A stretch of 64,000 bases of DNA, from NCBI RefSeq assembly GCF_027924405.1, contig NZ_AP026978.1, forward strand, positions 4,650,001-4,714,000, given 5' to 3'. The notes under the pieces are model-generated. The model did not search any database. It was not told the DNA's origin and saw nothing but the letters and a program-made list of their open reading frames with translations. Numbering within the stretch: position 1 is the stretch's first letter; every line of letters starts with the position of its first letter. Position numbers and translations under genes: made by a program. Below, in pieces: positions 19,474-33,007 of this stretch. This DNA is from Nocardia sputorum (GTDB lineage: Bacteria > Actinomycetota > Actinomycetes > Mycobacteriales > Mycobacteriaceae).

Positions 19474-20676
19474 CTACTTCTGGTTCAGGTCGCGGCGGGC
19501 GGCGACCTTGGAGGACAGGCCGTGGATCTGGACGAAGCCCTTGGCCAGCGACTGGTCGAAGGTATCGCCCTCGTCGTAGGTGGCCAGGTTGAAGTCGTAG
19601 AGCGACTGCTCCGAGCGGCGGCCGTTGACCACGGCCGAGCCGCCGTGCAGGACCATCCGGATGTCACCGGAGACGTGCTGCTGCGTGTCGAGGACGAAGG
19701 CGTCCAGCGCGCGCTTGAGCGGGGAGAACCACAGGCCGTCGTAGGCCAGCTCGCCCCAGCGCTGCTCGACCTGCCGCTTGTAGCGGCCCAGTTCGCGCTC
19801 GATGGTGACGTGCTCCAGCGCCTGATGCGCGGTGATCAGCGCGATGGCGCCGGGCGCCTCGTAGATCTCCCGGCTCTTGATGCCCACCAAGCGGTCCTCG
19901 ACCATGTCCAGGCGGCCGACGCCCTGGCGGCCCGCGCGCTTGTTCAGCTCGACGATCGCTTCCAGCACGCTGACCTGGCGGCCGTCGATCGCCACCGGCA
20001 CACCCTTGTCGAAGGTGATGATCAGTTCGTCCGGCGCCTCGAAGTTCACCGTCGGGTCGGAGGTGTAGTCGTAGACGTCCTTGGTCGGGGCGTTCCACAG
20101 GTCCTCGAGGAACCCGGTCTCCACCGCGCGGCCCCAGACGTTCTGGTCGATGGAGAACGGCGACTTCTTGGTGACGTTGATCGGCAGCGCGTTCTCCTCG
20201 GCGAAGGCGATGGCCTTCTCCCGGGTCCAGGCGTAGTCACGCACCGGTGCGATCACGTTCAGGTCGGGCGCGAGCGCGCCGATGCCCACCTCGAAACGGA
20301 CCTGGTCGTTGCCCTTGCCAGTGCAGCCGTGCGCGACGGTGGTCGCGCCGTGGAACTTGGCGGCCTCGACCAGGTGCTTGACGATCAGTGGGCGGCTGAT
20401 CGCCGACACCAGCGGGTACTGGCCCATGTACAGCGCGTTGGCCTGGATGGTGGGCAGGCAGTACTGGTCGGCGAATTCGTCGCGGGCGTCGATCACGATC
20501 GCCTCGACCGCGCCGCAGTCCAGGGCGCGCTGGCGCACCACGTTCATGTCCTCGCCGCCCTGGCCGAGGTCGATGGCCACGGCCACCACTTCGGCGCCGG
20601 TCTCCTTGCCGATCCAGCTGATCGCGACGGAGGTGTCCAGCCCACCGGAGTAGGCGAGTACGACGCGCTCGGACAT
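19474..20676 (-). CDS. argG: Argininosuccinate synthase
   Basis: A 400-residue enzyme joining citrulline and aspartate with ATP. The N-terminal AYSGGLDTS is the PP-loop for [18 protein letters not shown] and the TVNFEAP region are typical of the family. The ATG at 20676 is the natural start. A strong hairpin follows the stop, and an ARG-box promoter lies 85-114 bases upstream, so argG has its own ArgR-controlled transcription start in addition to any readthrough from argR. Confidence 0.97.
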   Translation of the reverse strand: MSERVVLAYSGGLDTSVAISWIGKETGAEVVAVAIDLGQGGEDMNVVRQRALDCGAVEAIVIDARDEFADQYCLPTIQANALYMGQYPLVSAISRPLIVKHLVEAAKFHGATTVAHGCTGKGNDQVRFEVGIGALAPDLNVIAPVRDYAWTREKAIAFAEENALPINVTKKSPFSIDQNVWGRAVETGFLEDLWNAPTKDVYDYTSDPTVNFEAPDELIITFDKGVPVAIDGRQVSVLEAIVELNKRAGRQGVGRLDMVEDRLVGIKSREIYEAPGAIALITAHQALEHVTIERELGRYKRQVEQRWGELAYDGLWFSPLKRALDAFVLDTQQHVSGDIRMVLHGGSAVVNGRRSEQSLYDFNLATYDEGDTFDQSLAKGFVQIHGLSSKVAARRDLNQK

Positions 20677-20760
20677 GTTCTGTGTGCTCCTCGATGTTTC
20701 GGTGCTCGTCTGCGTGATACGGACCGGCTTCCCGCCACAGCGGCCCGCACGTCCTGCAAA

Positions 20761-20795
20761 TGATTATGCACGACGATGCAAGCCCATTCATAATC
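20761..20795 (-). promoter_or_regulatory. ARG-box (ArgR operator) and promoter of argG
   Basis: The 30 bases from 20761 match the site upstream of argC at 26 of 30 positions. The inverted half-sites ATTATG (20763-20768) and CATAAT (20789-20794) are present. On the minus strand TATGAA and CATAAT are 18 bases apart, a plausible -35/-10 pair, so bound ArgR would cover the promoter. Confidence 0.8.
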
Positions 20796-20959
20796 GGGTG
20801 TGGCCAACCCTGAGCTGGGCCGACACCCTCCCCTCTACCCTCTCAGAAGCACGGGCGCACCGTCTGCCCACAGCAGGAAACACGCCCGTTCGTCACGCGT
20901 TCCGGCATCCCGGCGAGTCACCCGTATTCGTACGAGATCGGTTGTCCCGTGCGCGACGA

Positions 20960-21475
20960 TCAGGCTAGTTGTTCGATCTTCGCCGCCACTTCCGCCCCGG
21001 TCAGCGGTTCGCGGGCGATGACGGCGATGGTGTCGTCGCCCGCGATGGTGCCCACGATGTACGGGAGGGCGGCGCGGTCCAAGGCGCTGGCGAGGTAGTG
21101 AGCCGCGCCGGGTGGGGTGCGCAAGACGGCGATGTTGCCGCTGGCGTCGGTGGAGACCAGCAGGTCGCCGAGCAGTTTGGACAGGCGGTCGGTGCCGCCG
21201 GTCACGCCGCGCACGGGGCTGCCGTCCTCGGGCACCACGTAGACGCCCGCGCCGCCGTCCGCCGCGCGCAGCTTCACCGCCCCGAGTTCGTCGAGGTCAC
21301 GTGACAATGTCGCCTGCGTGGTTTCGATGCCTTCGGCCGCGAGCAGCGCCGCCAGCTCGGTCTGGCTGCGGACCGCGTGCGCCGACAGCAGTTCGACGAT
21401 GCGCGACTGCCGCCCGGCGCGGGTGCGGGCGATGGCGGGGCCGCTTCGTCCCGATTCCGACTGTGAGATGCTCAT
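20960..21475 (-). CDS. argR: Arginine repressor
   Basis: A 171-residue ArgR protein: N-terminal winged helix ([25 protein letters not shown] in two parts around residues 38-62), then a C-terminal arginine-binding and hexamer-forming domain with GDDTIAVIA. The arginine-contacting region lies in [14 protein letters not shown]. With arginine bound it represses the arg operon through ARG boxes such as those at 20761 and 27131. The ATG at 21475 gives the usual length. It is the sixth gene of argCJBDFR and is separated from argF by 306 bases containing repeats. Confidence 0.95.
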   Translation of the reverse strand: MSISQSESGRSGPAIARTRAGRQSRIVELLSAHAVRSQTELAALLAAEGIETTQATLSRDLDELGAVKLRAADGGAGVYVVPEDGSPVRGVTGGTDRLSKLLGDLLVSTDASGNIAVLRTPPGAAHYLASALDRAALPYIVGTIAGDDTIAVIAREPLTGAEVAAKIEQLA

Positions 21476-21652
21476 GACCGCGCCTCGCCGGGGCATGTGA
21501 TCGTCGTACGCGGCTGGGCGCGGCGCAGGCGCTGACACCGGCTCACCGCCGCACCTCGCTGGTCCAGCGCGGGCCGAGGCGTCGAGGACCGATTCGCTCG
21601 CTGGGCACAGATGAACACGGGCCATGCCGGGTGATACGCACGTCCTCGCTCA

Positions 21653-21741
21653 CGCTGCGCCTTCCGGCACGAGCGGAGCCGGTTACGCTCCGCCGCCGCC
21701 TTCCGGCCTGAACGCTCCCGCTGCGCCTTCCGGCACGAGCG
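21653..21741. repeat. Direct repeats in the argF-argR gap
   Basis: A 23-bp sequence (starting cgctgcgcc, ending cacgagcg) occurs perfectly at 21653-21675 and 21719-21741. A diverged copy of its ccttccggc core lies between them at 21699-21707. The gap from 21476 to 21781 otherwise holds no supported gene. This breaks the tight spacing of the other arg genes and looks like an inserted small repeat array. Confidence 0.7.
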
Positions 21742-21781
21742 AAGGCGGTCAGGCACCGCTGCCGCCTGCCGGCCCGACCGC

Positions 21782-23921
<2,140 letters not shown>

Positions 23922-23925
<4 letters not shown>

Positions 23926-24853
23926 TGTTTCGTTCCGTTCGGTGCGCCGGACCCGTTCGGGATGAGCGGGGCGGGAGTCACCATCGTTCCGATTCCTTCT
24001 CCGGTGAACAGTTCCAGCAGCACGGCGTGCGGGACCCGGCCGTCGATGACATGCGCGGTCGGCACCCCGGCCGTCACGGCGCGCAGGCAGGCTTCCATCT
24101 TGGGCACCATGCCCGCATCGAGGCGGGGGAGCAACTCGGCCAGTGCGGTCGTATCGATGCTGGAGGTGAGCGAGGACCGGTCCGGCCAGTCGGTGTAGAG
24201 GCCCTCCACGTCGGTGAGCATCACCAGCTTCTCGGCGCCGATGCCCTCGGCCAGCGCCGCGGCGGCGGTGTCGGCGTTGATGTTGTGCACCACGCCTTCG
24301 GCGTCCGGCGCGATGGTCGACACCACGGGGATACGGCCCGCGCCGATCAGGTCGAGCACCGCGTCCGGGTTCACCTCGGTGACGTCGCCGACCAGGCCGA
24401 TGTCGGTGGGCTCGCCGTCGACCTCGACGGTGCGGCGGGTGGCGGTGAACAGTCCGGCGTCTTCACCGGAGATGCCGACCGCGTACGGGCCGTGCGTGTT
24501 GATCAAGCCGACCAGCTCGCGGCCGACCTGGCCGAACAGCACCATCCGCACCACGTCCATCACCTCGGGCGTGGTCACCCGGAAGCCGCCGCGGAATTCG
24601 CCTTGCAAGCCGAGCTTTTTCAGCATCGCGCTGATCTGCGGGCCGCCGCCGTGCACCACCACCGGGTGCACGCCGACGGTGCGCAGGAACGCCATGTCGG
24701 CGGCGAAGGCCTGCTTGAGGTCGTCGTCGACCATGGCGTTGCCGCCGTACTTCACGACGACGATCTTGTCCCGGAACTTCTGCAACCACGGCAGGGCGCC
24801 GGCCAGGACGTGCGCCTTGTCCAGCGCGGAAAGCGTGTGCAGCACCTCGCTGG

Positions 24854-24857
<4 letters not shown>
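23922..24857 (-). CDS. argB: Acetylglutamate kinase
   Basis: This 311-residue amino-acid kinase phosphorylates N-acetylglutamate. It contains [10 protein letters not shown] near the N-terminus, the [10 protein letters not shown] loop, and the conserved [12 protein letters not shown] and GMVPKMEA segments. An N-terminal helix of about 25 residues before the kinase fold ([17 protein letters not shown]) is the type used by arginine-inhibited hexameric forms, so feedback inhibition by arginine is likely. The start at ATG 24857 overlaps the argJ stop by 4 bases. Confidence 0.96.
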
Positions 24858-27165
<2,308 letters not shown>

Positions 27166-27251
27166 TGGTCGCCGCGAGCGTGGTCACGAGCACCTGATAC
27201 CCGTCACGTCTGCGCGCAAACGACGGGCCGCGCGGCCGGGTGCGGGACAGC

Positions 27252-27959
27252 TCAGCGCAGTGCCGAACAGTCGATGTGCAGCGTCTCAGCCAGCCCGGCT
27301 TCGCCCAGCGCGGTGACGCGCACCGCGCGCCCGCTGCCGACGCCTTCGATCCACCTGAGATCCTTCAGGCGGCGGCACAGCTGCGCGCCCGCCGAGCCCC
27401 CCAGGTGGACTCGCCGTTCCGTCCAATCCAGACACGGCCGGGCCACCGGCCGCCGCGTGCCGCGCAGCGCGGCCGGGTCCACGCCCATCGGTCCGGTGAG
27501 CCACGCCAGACCGGGCTCGGTCAGCGCGAAACCGCCGTCGGCGTTCATCAGGCCGCGCGCGATCATCGCGTCGGTGACGGCCACGCCCAACCGGCCCGCG
27601 AGATGGTCGTAGCAGGTGCGGCCGCGGGCCAGCGCTGCCGCGACGGTGGCGGTACGCAGCCCGGTCGCCGGGGCGGCGGGCAGGTCGAGCTGGGCGACCA
27701 TGGTTTCGAGCAGGTCCGCCACGTGCGGGCCCGCCAGCCGCAGATAGCGATGCCTGCCCTGCCGGTGCTCGACCACCAGTCCGCCGTCGCGCAGGCGGTC
27801 CAGATGCTCGGTCGCGGTGGACGGCGCGACCCCGGTGTGGCGGGCGAGCTCGCCCGCGGTCCAGGCCCGTCCGTCCACCAGCGCCAGGCAGATGTCGGCG
27901 CGGGTACGGTCGGCGAGCAGAGCGGCCAAGCCCGCCAGTTGGGCTCCTCTGGTCGGCAT
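27252..27959 (-). CDS. ArsR-like winged-helix transcriptional regulator
   Basis: A 235-residue regulator with an N-terminal ArsR-type winged helix (GELARHTGVAPSTATEHLDRLRDGGLV near residues 34-60) and a long C-terminal region that is not a recognised ligand domain. No metal-binding cysteine cluster is visible in the HTH. It diverges from the PEP-mutase-like gene with 64 bases between them, and a perfect 10-bp inverted repeat lies in that gap. It probably represses that enzyme gene and itself. Confidence 0.82.
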   Translation of the reverse strand: MPTRGAQLAGLAALLADRTRADICLALVDGRAWTAGELARHTGVAPSTATEHLDRLRDGGLVVEHRQGRHRYLRLAGPHVADLLETMVAQLDLPAAPATGLRTATVAAALARGRTCYDHLAGRLGVAVTDAMIARGLMNADGGFALTEPGLAWLTGPMGVDPAALRGTRRPVARPCLDWTERRVHLGGSAGAQLCRRLKDLRWIEGVGSGRAVRVTALGEAGLAETLHIDCSALR

Positions 27960-27980
27960 CCCACCATGATGGCGCGTCGT

Positions 27981-28002
27981 CGTTTCGGCGGTCGCCGAAA
28001 CG
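27981..28002. promoter_or_regulatory. Perfect inverted repeat, probable ArsR-type operator
   Basis: CGTTTCGGCG at 27981-27990 and CGCCGAAACG at 27993-28002 form a perfect 10-bp inverted repeat with a 2-base centre. It sits in the 64-base gap between the divergent regulator and enzyme genes, 22 bases before either start codon. Confidence 0.75.
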
Positions 28003-28023
28003 TCCCGTCGCTACGGTCGCGGC

Positions 28024-28842
28024 ATGACTTCGCCTTCTGCGGTGACGCCGCCGCCGACCGATTTCGACATCTTCCGCGGTCTGCATCACCGCGACAGTCC
28101 CCTGGTCCTGCCGAACGCCTGGGACTTCGCCTCGGCCGCCCTGCTGGCCGACGAAGGATTCCCAGCGATCGGCACCACCAGCCTGGGCGTCGCCGCCGCG
28201 GCCGGACGCACCGACGGCGCGGGTGTCACCAAGGCGGAGACCTTCGCGGCCGCTCGCCGCATCGCGGGGCTACCGGTCCCGGTCACCGTCGATATCGAGG
28301 GCGGTTTCGACGAGCGGCCCGGCGCGGTGGCTGACTTCGCCGAACAACTCGCCGCCTGCGGCATCGCGGGCGTCAACCTGGAAGACGGCCGACGCGGGTC
28401 GGCGCTGGCCGCACCGGAGCAGCAGGCCGCGCTGATCGCCGCGGTCAAGGAACGCACGCCGGAACTGTTCGTCAATGCCCGCGTCGACACGCATTGGCTG
28501 GGCCTGGATCACGGCTCTACCCACGACCGCGCGCGGCGGTACGCCGCTGCCGGAGCCGACGGCGTCTGCGTCCCCGGCCTGACCGACCCGGCGCGTATCG
28601 AGCAGGTCGTAGCGTGCAGTGAAGTACCGGTCAACGTCCTCTATTCGCCCACGGGACCGAGCCTCGCGACACTGACCGAGCTCGGCGTACGCCGGATCAG
28701 CACCGGATCGCTGCTGTACCGCGCGGCGCTGTCGGCCGCCCTGGACGTCGCGCGTGCCGTACGGCAGGACGCTGCCGTTCCGTCGGGCATCGTGAGCTAT
28801 CCCAAGATCCAACGCCTCTTGCCCGCCCAGCTGCCGTCCTGA
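28024..28842 (+). CDS. Isocitrate lyase / PEP phosphonomutase family protein
   Basis: A TIM-barrel protein of 272 residues. LPNAWDFASAALLADEGFPAIGTTS is the family N-terminus (in two adjacent blocks), VTVDIEGGF holds the metal-binding Asp/Glu, and GVNLEDGR follows. The catalytic Cys of isocitrate lyases is not seen, so a lyase or phosphonomutase acting on a small oxo-acid is more likely; the reaction is unknown. It is divergent from an ArsR-like regulator and is probably its target. Confidence 0.8.
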   Translation: MTSPSAVTPPPTDFDIFRGLHHRDSPLVLPNAWDFASAALLADEGFPAIGTTSLGVAAAAGRTDGAGVTKAETFAAARRIAGLPVPVTVDIEGGFDERPGAVADFAEQLAACGIAGVNLEDGRRGSALAAPEQQAALIAAVKERTPELFVNARVDTHWLGLDHGSTHDRARRYAAAGADGVCVPGLTDPARIEQVVACSEVPVNVLYSPTGPSLATLTELGVRRISTGSLLYRAALSAALDVARAVRQDAAVPSGIVSYPKIQRLLPAQLPS

Positions 28843-28884
28843 TCGGGAGCCGCCGGAATATCCGCCCGAAAATCCCGGCGATGC

Positions 28885-28911
28885 TGTCGATCCGCCGGAG
28901 GCCCGTTCGTG
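28885..28911 (+). promoter_or_regulatory. Candidate ECF42-type promoter
   Basis: TGTCGA at 28885-28890, then 17 bases, then CGTG at 28908-28911, lies about 45 bases before the DHFR-like gene. This fits the TGTCGA / CGWC-like promoter pattern I recall for ECF42 sigma factors in Streptomyces. The third gene of the unit is an ECF42-like sigma factor, so autoregulation is plausible. Confidence 0.45.
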
Positions 28912-28955
28912 TAGGTGGTGAGGCCGGCGCCGAGCCGGTCGCGGAAGGAGCGGAG

Positions 28956-29540
28956 ATGAGCAAGATCATCGCGGTGGAGCACCTGACCTTGGACGGCGTC
29001 ATGCAGGCGCCGGGGCGGGCGGACGAGGACAGCAGGGACGGATTCGCCCACGGCGGCTGGGCGCACCGGCACGACGATCCGGTGCAGGCCGAGGTCTTGG
29101 GCAGGCACATGGCAGCGCACCGCGGCGCGCTGCTGCTCGGCAGGCGCACCTACGAGGACTTCGCGGGATACTGGCCGCGGCAAGTCGGCAATCCGATGGC
29201 CGAGGCGCTGGACAAGACCGAGAAGATCGTCGCCTCCCGCACCGGAAGCGGACCGCTGCCCTGGCAGAACTCGACCTGGCTCGGCGGCGACGCGGTGACC
29301 GCGGTGCCCGAGTTGCGGCGGCGGCAACCGGAGCGGAATCTGGTGGTTCTGGGCAGCGGTGACCTGTTGCGCTCGCTGATGCGCCACGATCTGGTGGACG
29401 AGTTCCTGTTGCTGATCCACCCCTTGGTGCTCGGCACGGGTCGCCGCCTGTTCGACGGCGTGGCGTTGGGCCGGCTGCGGTCGGCCGACACCGTGACGAC
29501 CGGTACCGGTGTCGTCATCACCACCTACCGGCGCGGATGA
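28956..29540 (+). CDS. Dihydrofolate reductase/RibD C-terminal family protein
   Basis: A 194-residue DHFR-fold protein: KIIAVEHLTLDGVMQAP at the start, the LLLGRRTYEDFAGYWP nucleotide-binding helix, and LVVLGSGDLLRSL and HPLVLGTGRRLF near the end. These YyaP/YwjB-like proteins are not true dihydrofolate reductases and their substrate is unknown. ATG 28956 follows aaggag with 6 bases spacing. It is the first gene of a three-gene set with YCII and ECF sigma proteins. Confidence 0.85.
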   Translation: MSKIIAVEHLTLDGVMQAPGRADEDSRDGFAHGGWAHRHDDPVQAEVLGRHMAAHRGALLLGRRTYEDFAGYWPRQVGNPMAEALDKTEKIVASRTGSGPLPWQNSTWLGGDAVTAVPELRRRQPERNLVVLGSGDLLRSLMRHDLVDEFLLLIHPLVLGTGRRLFDGVALGRLRSADTVTTGTGVVITTYRRG

Positions 29541-29552
29541 GGAGGACGAGCG

Positions 29553-29891
29553 ATGAAGCACTACCTGCTCAGCATCTACCAGCCCGATGAAGGCGTGCCG
29601 GAGAACCTGGACGAGATCATGCGTGAGCTCGCCGCGCTGAACGACGAGATGCGGGCGGCAGGGGCCTGGGTGTTCGCCGCGGGTTTGCACGCGTCCGGCA
29701 CCGCGACCGTGCTGCGCGCTCATGACGACGACGTGCTCATCACCGACGGCCCCTACGTCGAGGGCAAGGAGCACATCGGCGGGTTCACCGTCATCCGCGC
29801 CGCCGATCTGGACGAGGCGCTGGAGTGGGGCCGCAAGCTCACCGCCGTGGTCGGCCTGCCCATCGAAGTCCGTCCGATCCAGGACGAGTAG
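29553..29891 (+). CDS. YCII/DGPF-domain protein
   Basis: A 112-residue protein of the YCII-related family. It shows the MKHYLLSIY start and the TDGPYVEGKEHIGGFTVI block, a DGPF-type motif. Such proteins are typically encoded beside ECF42 sigma factors, as here: the sigma gene starts at the base after this stop codon. The family's biochemical role is not established. A ribosome site (gaggac) precedes the ATG. Confidence 0.9.
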   Translation: MKHYLLSIYQPDEGVPENLDEIMRELAALNDEMRAAGAWVFAAGLHASGTATVLRAHDDDVLITDGPYVEGKEHIGGFTVIRAADLDEALEWGRKLTAVVGLPIEVRPIQDE

Positions 29892-31139
29892 ATGGGCGAA
29901 CCCGTGACCGGCTCGGTGATCGAAGCGGTCTTCGCCGAGCACTACGGCCGGGCGGTCGCCAGTCTCATCCGCGTCTTCGGTGACATCGGCGTCGCCGAGG
30001 ACGCGGTGCAGGACGCGTTCACCGCCGCCGTCCAGCGCTGGCCCGCCGACGGTCTCCCGCCGAGCCCGCCCGGCTGGATCATCACCACCGCTCGGAACCG
30101 GGCGATCGACCGCCTGCGCCGTGAGGCCTCCCGCGCGGACCGGCACGCGCAGGCCGCCCTCCTGCGCGCCGAGAACGAGCCGGAAGAGGCGGTGAGCGGC
30201 GTGCGTGACGACCGTCTCCGGTTGATCTTCACCTGCTGCCACCCCGCTCTCGCGCCGCAGGCGCAGGTCGCGCTGACCCTCCGGCTGCTCGGCGGACTGA
30301 GTACCCCGGAAATCGCCCGGGCCTTCCTGGTCTCGGAAACGACCATGGCGCAACGCTTGGTCCGCGCCAAAGGCAAGATTCGCGACGCCCGCATTCCCTA
30401 CCGGGTGCCCGCCGACGCGGAGCTGCCCGGCCGGCTACGCGCGGTGCTGGCCGTGGTGTACCTGATCTTCACCGAGGGGCACACCGCCTCCTCCGGCGCG
30501 CGGCTGGTCCGGACCGACCTCTGTGCCGAGGCGATTCGCCTGGGCCGTCTCCTGGCCGAGCTGATGCCGGACGAGCCCGAGGTGACCGGCCTGCTCGCGC
30601 TGATGCTGCTGAGCGAGTCCCGCCGGGCGGCCCGTACCGGCGCCGACGGCTCCCTGATCCCCCTCGCGGACCAGGATCGCAGGCGCTGGGACCGCGACCT
30701 GATCGCCGAAGGGCACGCCCTGGTCCGGCAGTGCCTGCGCCGCGACCGGCCGGGGCCGTACCAGATCCAGGCGGCGATCAACGCGGTGCATGCCGACGCT
30801 CCCGTCGCCGCGGCTACCGACTGGGGTCAGATCGTGCGGCTCTACGACCAGCTGGCCGCGCTCACGCCGAACCCGGTGGTCGCGCTCAATCGCGCGGTGG
30901 CGGTCGCCGAAGTATGCGGTCCCGCAACGGCATTGGAACAGGTGGACGCACTACCGCTGGCGGGGTACCACTTGTTCCATGCCATCCGCGCCGACCTGCT
31001 GACCCGCCTCGGCCGCACCGAGGAGGCCGTTGCCGCCTACGACGCCGCCATCGCCCGCACGGGGAATGTGGCCGAACGGAACTTTCTGGTGCGCAGGCGC
31101 GCCGAGCTCGGCGGACAGCAGCCGCGCCGGTGCCATTGA
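29892..31139 (+). CDS. ECF42-type RNA polymerase sigma factor with C-terminal TPR-like extension
   Basis: This 415-residue sigma factor is much longer than the usual 170-200 residues of ECF factors. Region 2 covers about residues 10-80 ([15 protein letters not shown]) and region 4 about 115-165 ([30 protein letters not shown] in parts). From about 185 on is the DUF6596/TPR-like extension ending in the repeat-like [19 protein letters not shown]. The domain order and the DGPF neighbour identify the ECF42 group, which has no anti-sigma partner; the extension is thought to control activity. The ATG touches the preceding stop (TAGATG), so the genes are coupled. Confidence 0.9.
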   Translation: MGEPVTGSVIEAVFAEHYGRAVASLIRVFGDIGVAEDAVQDAFTAAVQRWPADGLPPSPPGWIITTARNRAIDRLRREASRADRHAQAALLRAENEPEEAVSGVRDDRLRLIFTCCHPALAPQAQVALTLRLLGGLSTPEIARAFLVSETTMAQRLVRAKGKIRDARIPYRVPADAELPGRLRAVLAVVYLIFTEGHTASSGARLVRTDLCAEAIRLGRLLAELMPDEPEVTGLLALMLLSESRRAARTGADGSLIPLADQDRRRWDRDLIAEGHALVRQCLRRDRPGPYQIQAAINAVHADAPVAAATDWGQIVRLYDQLAALTPNPVVALNRAVAVAEVCGPATALEQVDALPLAGYHLFHAIRADLLTRLGRTEEAVAAYDAAIARTGNVAERNFLVRRRAELGGQQPRRCH

Positions 31140-31215
31140 CGGCCCGTGCTCACGCCAGGCGACCTCCGCGGCTTCCCGAGCCAGTTGACGGCCCTGGAGT
31201 GCGAGTGGCGTCGGC

Positions 31216-31707
31216 TCAGTGCTTGCGCACCACGCGCTCGCCCTCGCCCGGCTTCCAGATGGTGATGTCGAGATGGTCACCGGCTACCTCCACCGTCGAG
31301 GCCCCGGTGAGATCGGCGACGTAGAAGTGGTCGAACTCCTGGCCCCGGATGTCGAAGCCCGTCTCGTCGAAAAGGTGCTGGGCGAAACGGGCGTGCACGT
31401 CGCGGTCGGGATTGTCGACGACGGCGCCGAAGAGTTTGGCGTCGCCGTCGGAGACGTTGGTGTCGACGGTGGCGGTATGCAGGCAGAAGCGCGGGTCCCG
31501 GGCGAGGTCGCGGAACTTGGTCGTGCCCGGCATTCCCGCGATCACGAGCGACTCCTCGAAGACCCGCGGCTCGATCGGACTGATCCGCGGGGATCCGTCG
31601 GATCGGATCGTGCCGAGCATGCAGAGATTGCCCGCCGCGCGATGCCTGCGCAGGAAGACCTCGGCGATGTGCGGTGCTTCGTCGGTGAATCGGCTCCAAG
31701 TGGTCAT
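31216..31707 (-). CDS. Pyridoxamine 5'-phosphate oxidase-family (flavin/F420 split-barrel) protein
   Basis: A 163-residue split-barrel protein of the PNPOx-like superfamily. The pattern GNLCMLGTIRSDGSPRISPIEP near residues 26-47 (split here by the flavin/F420 contact region) and KFRDLARDPRFCLHTA are typical. In actinobacteria such proteins often use F420 or FMN on small substrates. It diverges from a YafY/WYL regulator with 63 bases between them. The minus strand of that gap contains TTGACA (31742-31747), a possible -35 element for this gene. Confidence 0.8.
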   Translation of the reverse strand: MTTWSRFTDEAPHIAEVFLRRHRAAGNLCMLGTIRSDGSPRISPIEPRVFEESLVIAGMPGTTKFRDLARDPRFCLHTATVDTNVSDGDAKLFGAVVDNPDRDVHARFAQHLFDETGFDIRGQEFDHFYVADLTGASTVEVAGDHLDITIWKPGEGERVVRKH

Positions 31708-31770
31708 GCCGAGGACGGTACGGCGAAAACTTGCCGTCTCCTGTCAAGGTTTGCCGCTAGTGTCGCGTGC

Positions 31771-32802
31771 ATGCGGGCTAGTCGACTGGTGCAACTGCTG
31801 CTGCTGTTGCAGACCCGGGGCCGGCTCACCGCACCCGAGCTGGCCCGGGAACTGGAGGTGTCGGTGCGCACCGTCTACCGCGACGTCGAGGCCCTCTCGG
31901 CGGCCGGCGTCCCGGTCTACAGCGAGCCGGGCCGGGCCGGTGGCGTGCGGCTGGTGGACGGCTACCGCACCAGGCTCACCGGCCTCACCACCGACGAGGC
32001 CGACGCGGTGCTGCTGACCGGCCTGCCCGGCGCCGCCGCCGATCTCGGGCTCGGCACCGTGCTGGCCACCGCGCAGCTGAAGGTGCTCGCCGCGCTGCCA
32101 CCGGAACTGCGCGGGCGAGCGACGCGCATCGCCGAGCGGGTGCACGTCGACGCCCCGGGCTGGTTCCACCAGCCGGACGAGACGCCGACGCTCGCGACGA
32201 TCGCCGACGCGCTCTGGCACGACCGTCGGTTGCGCGTGCGCTACGGCCGCAAGGACAAGGTGGTCGAGCGCTTGCTCGACCCGCTCGGCCTGGTGCTCAA
32301 GGCGGGCACCTGGTACCTCGTCGCCCGCAGCGGGTCCACTCCGCGCTCGTACCGGGTGGGTCGGCTCGTCGCCGCCGAACCGACCGGCGAAACCTTCGTT
32401 CGCCCAGCCGAATTCGACCTGCGGGCGCACTGGGCCGAGGCCGCCGACGAGTTCGCGCGATCCATGCTGCGTGTGCGGGCGCGCTGCCGGATCGCCGCCA
32501 CCCATCTGCGCCTGCTACGGCTGACGAACGATCCGGCGGCGGTGGCGGAGGCGCTGGCCTCCGCCGGGCCGCCCGACGCCGAGGGATGGGTGGAGGTGGT
32601 GGTGCCGTCGGAGTCCTACGAAGTGCTGGCCCACGGCCTGCTGCCGCTCGGCGAGCACGTCGAAGTGCTGGAACCGCCGCAGCTGCGCGCGCGACTCGCG
32701 GCGACCGCCGCCGCCATGCACGCGCGCTACTCGGGAAACCAGGCCCCCCACGCACCTACCCAGGCAGCCCCAGACCCGGCGCGACCACGATCGACCCGCT
32801 GA
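31771..32802 (+). CDS. YafY/WYL-domain transcriptional regulator
   Basis: A 343-residue regulator. The N-terminal HTH (LTAPELARELEVSVRTVYRDVEALS in part, residues 19-43) is followed by a WYL ligand domain (YRVGRLVAAEPTGETF region) and a C-terminal WCX-like segment ending in a low-complexity Pro/Ala tail. I chose ATG 31771, which is the second codon block of the conserved MRASRLVQLL start. It is divergent from the PNPOx-like gene and likely controls it. A second regulator of the same family is encoded 1.4 kb downstream. Confidence 0.85.
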   Translation: MRASRLVQLLLLLQTRGRLTAPELARELEVSVRTVYRDVEALSAAGVPVYSEPGRAGGVRLVDGYRTRLTGLTTDEADAVLLTGLPGAAADLGLGTVLATAQLKVLAALPPELRGRATRIAERVHVDAPGWFHQPDETPTLATIADALWHDRRLRVRYGRKDKVVERLLDPLGLVLKAGTWYLVARSGSTPRSYRVGRLVAAEPTGETFVRPAEFDLRAHWAEAADEFARSMLRVRARCRIAATHLRLLRLTNDPAAVAEALASAGPPDAEGWVEVVVPSESYEVLAHGLLPLGEHVEVLEPPQLRARLAATAAAMHARYSGNQAPHAPTQAAPDPARPRSTR

Positions 32803-33007
32803 TCGCGCCGACTCACCGACCGCAGGACGATTCACCCCGGGCGTCGTCCGCTCAGCGATACGGTTCGACGACCGACCACAGCCTCGGCGCCATTATCGAA
32901 CGCTCTGATCGCGGGCCGCTCGCGGCGCAGCGGCCCCCGCCGGCGGGCGAGGTTCTGTCGCAGCCAGTTCAGTACTGCCCCCGGCGTACAGCTGGCAGGC
33001 ATATCGC

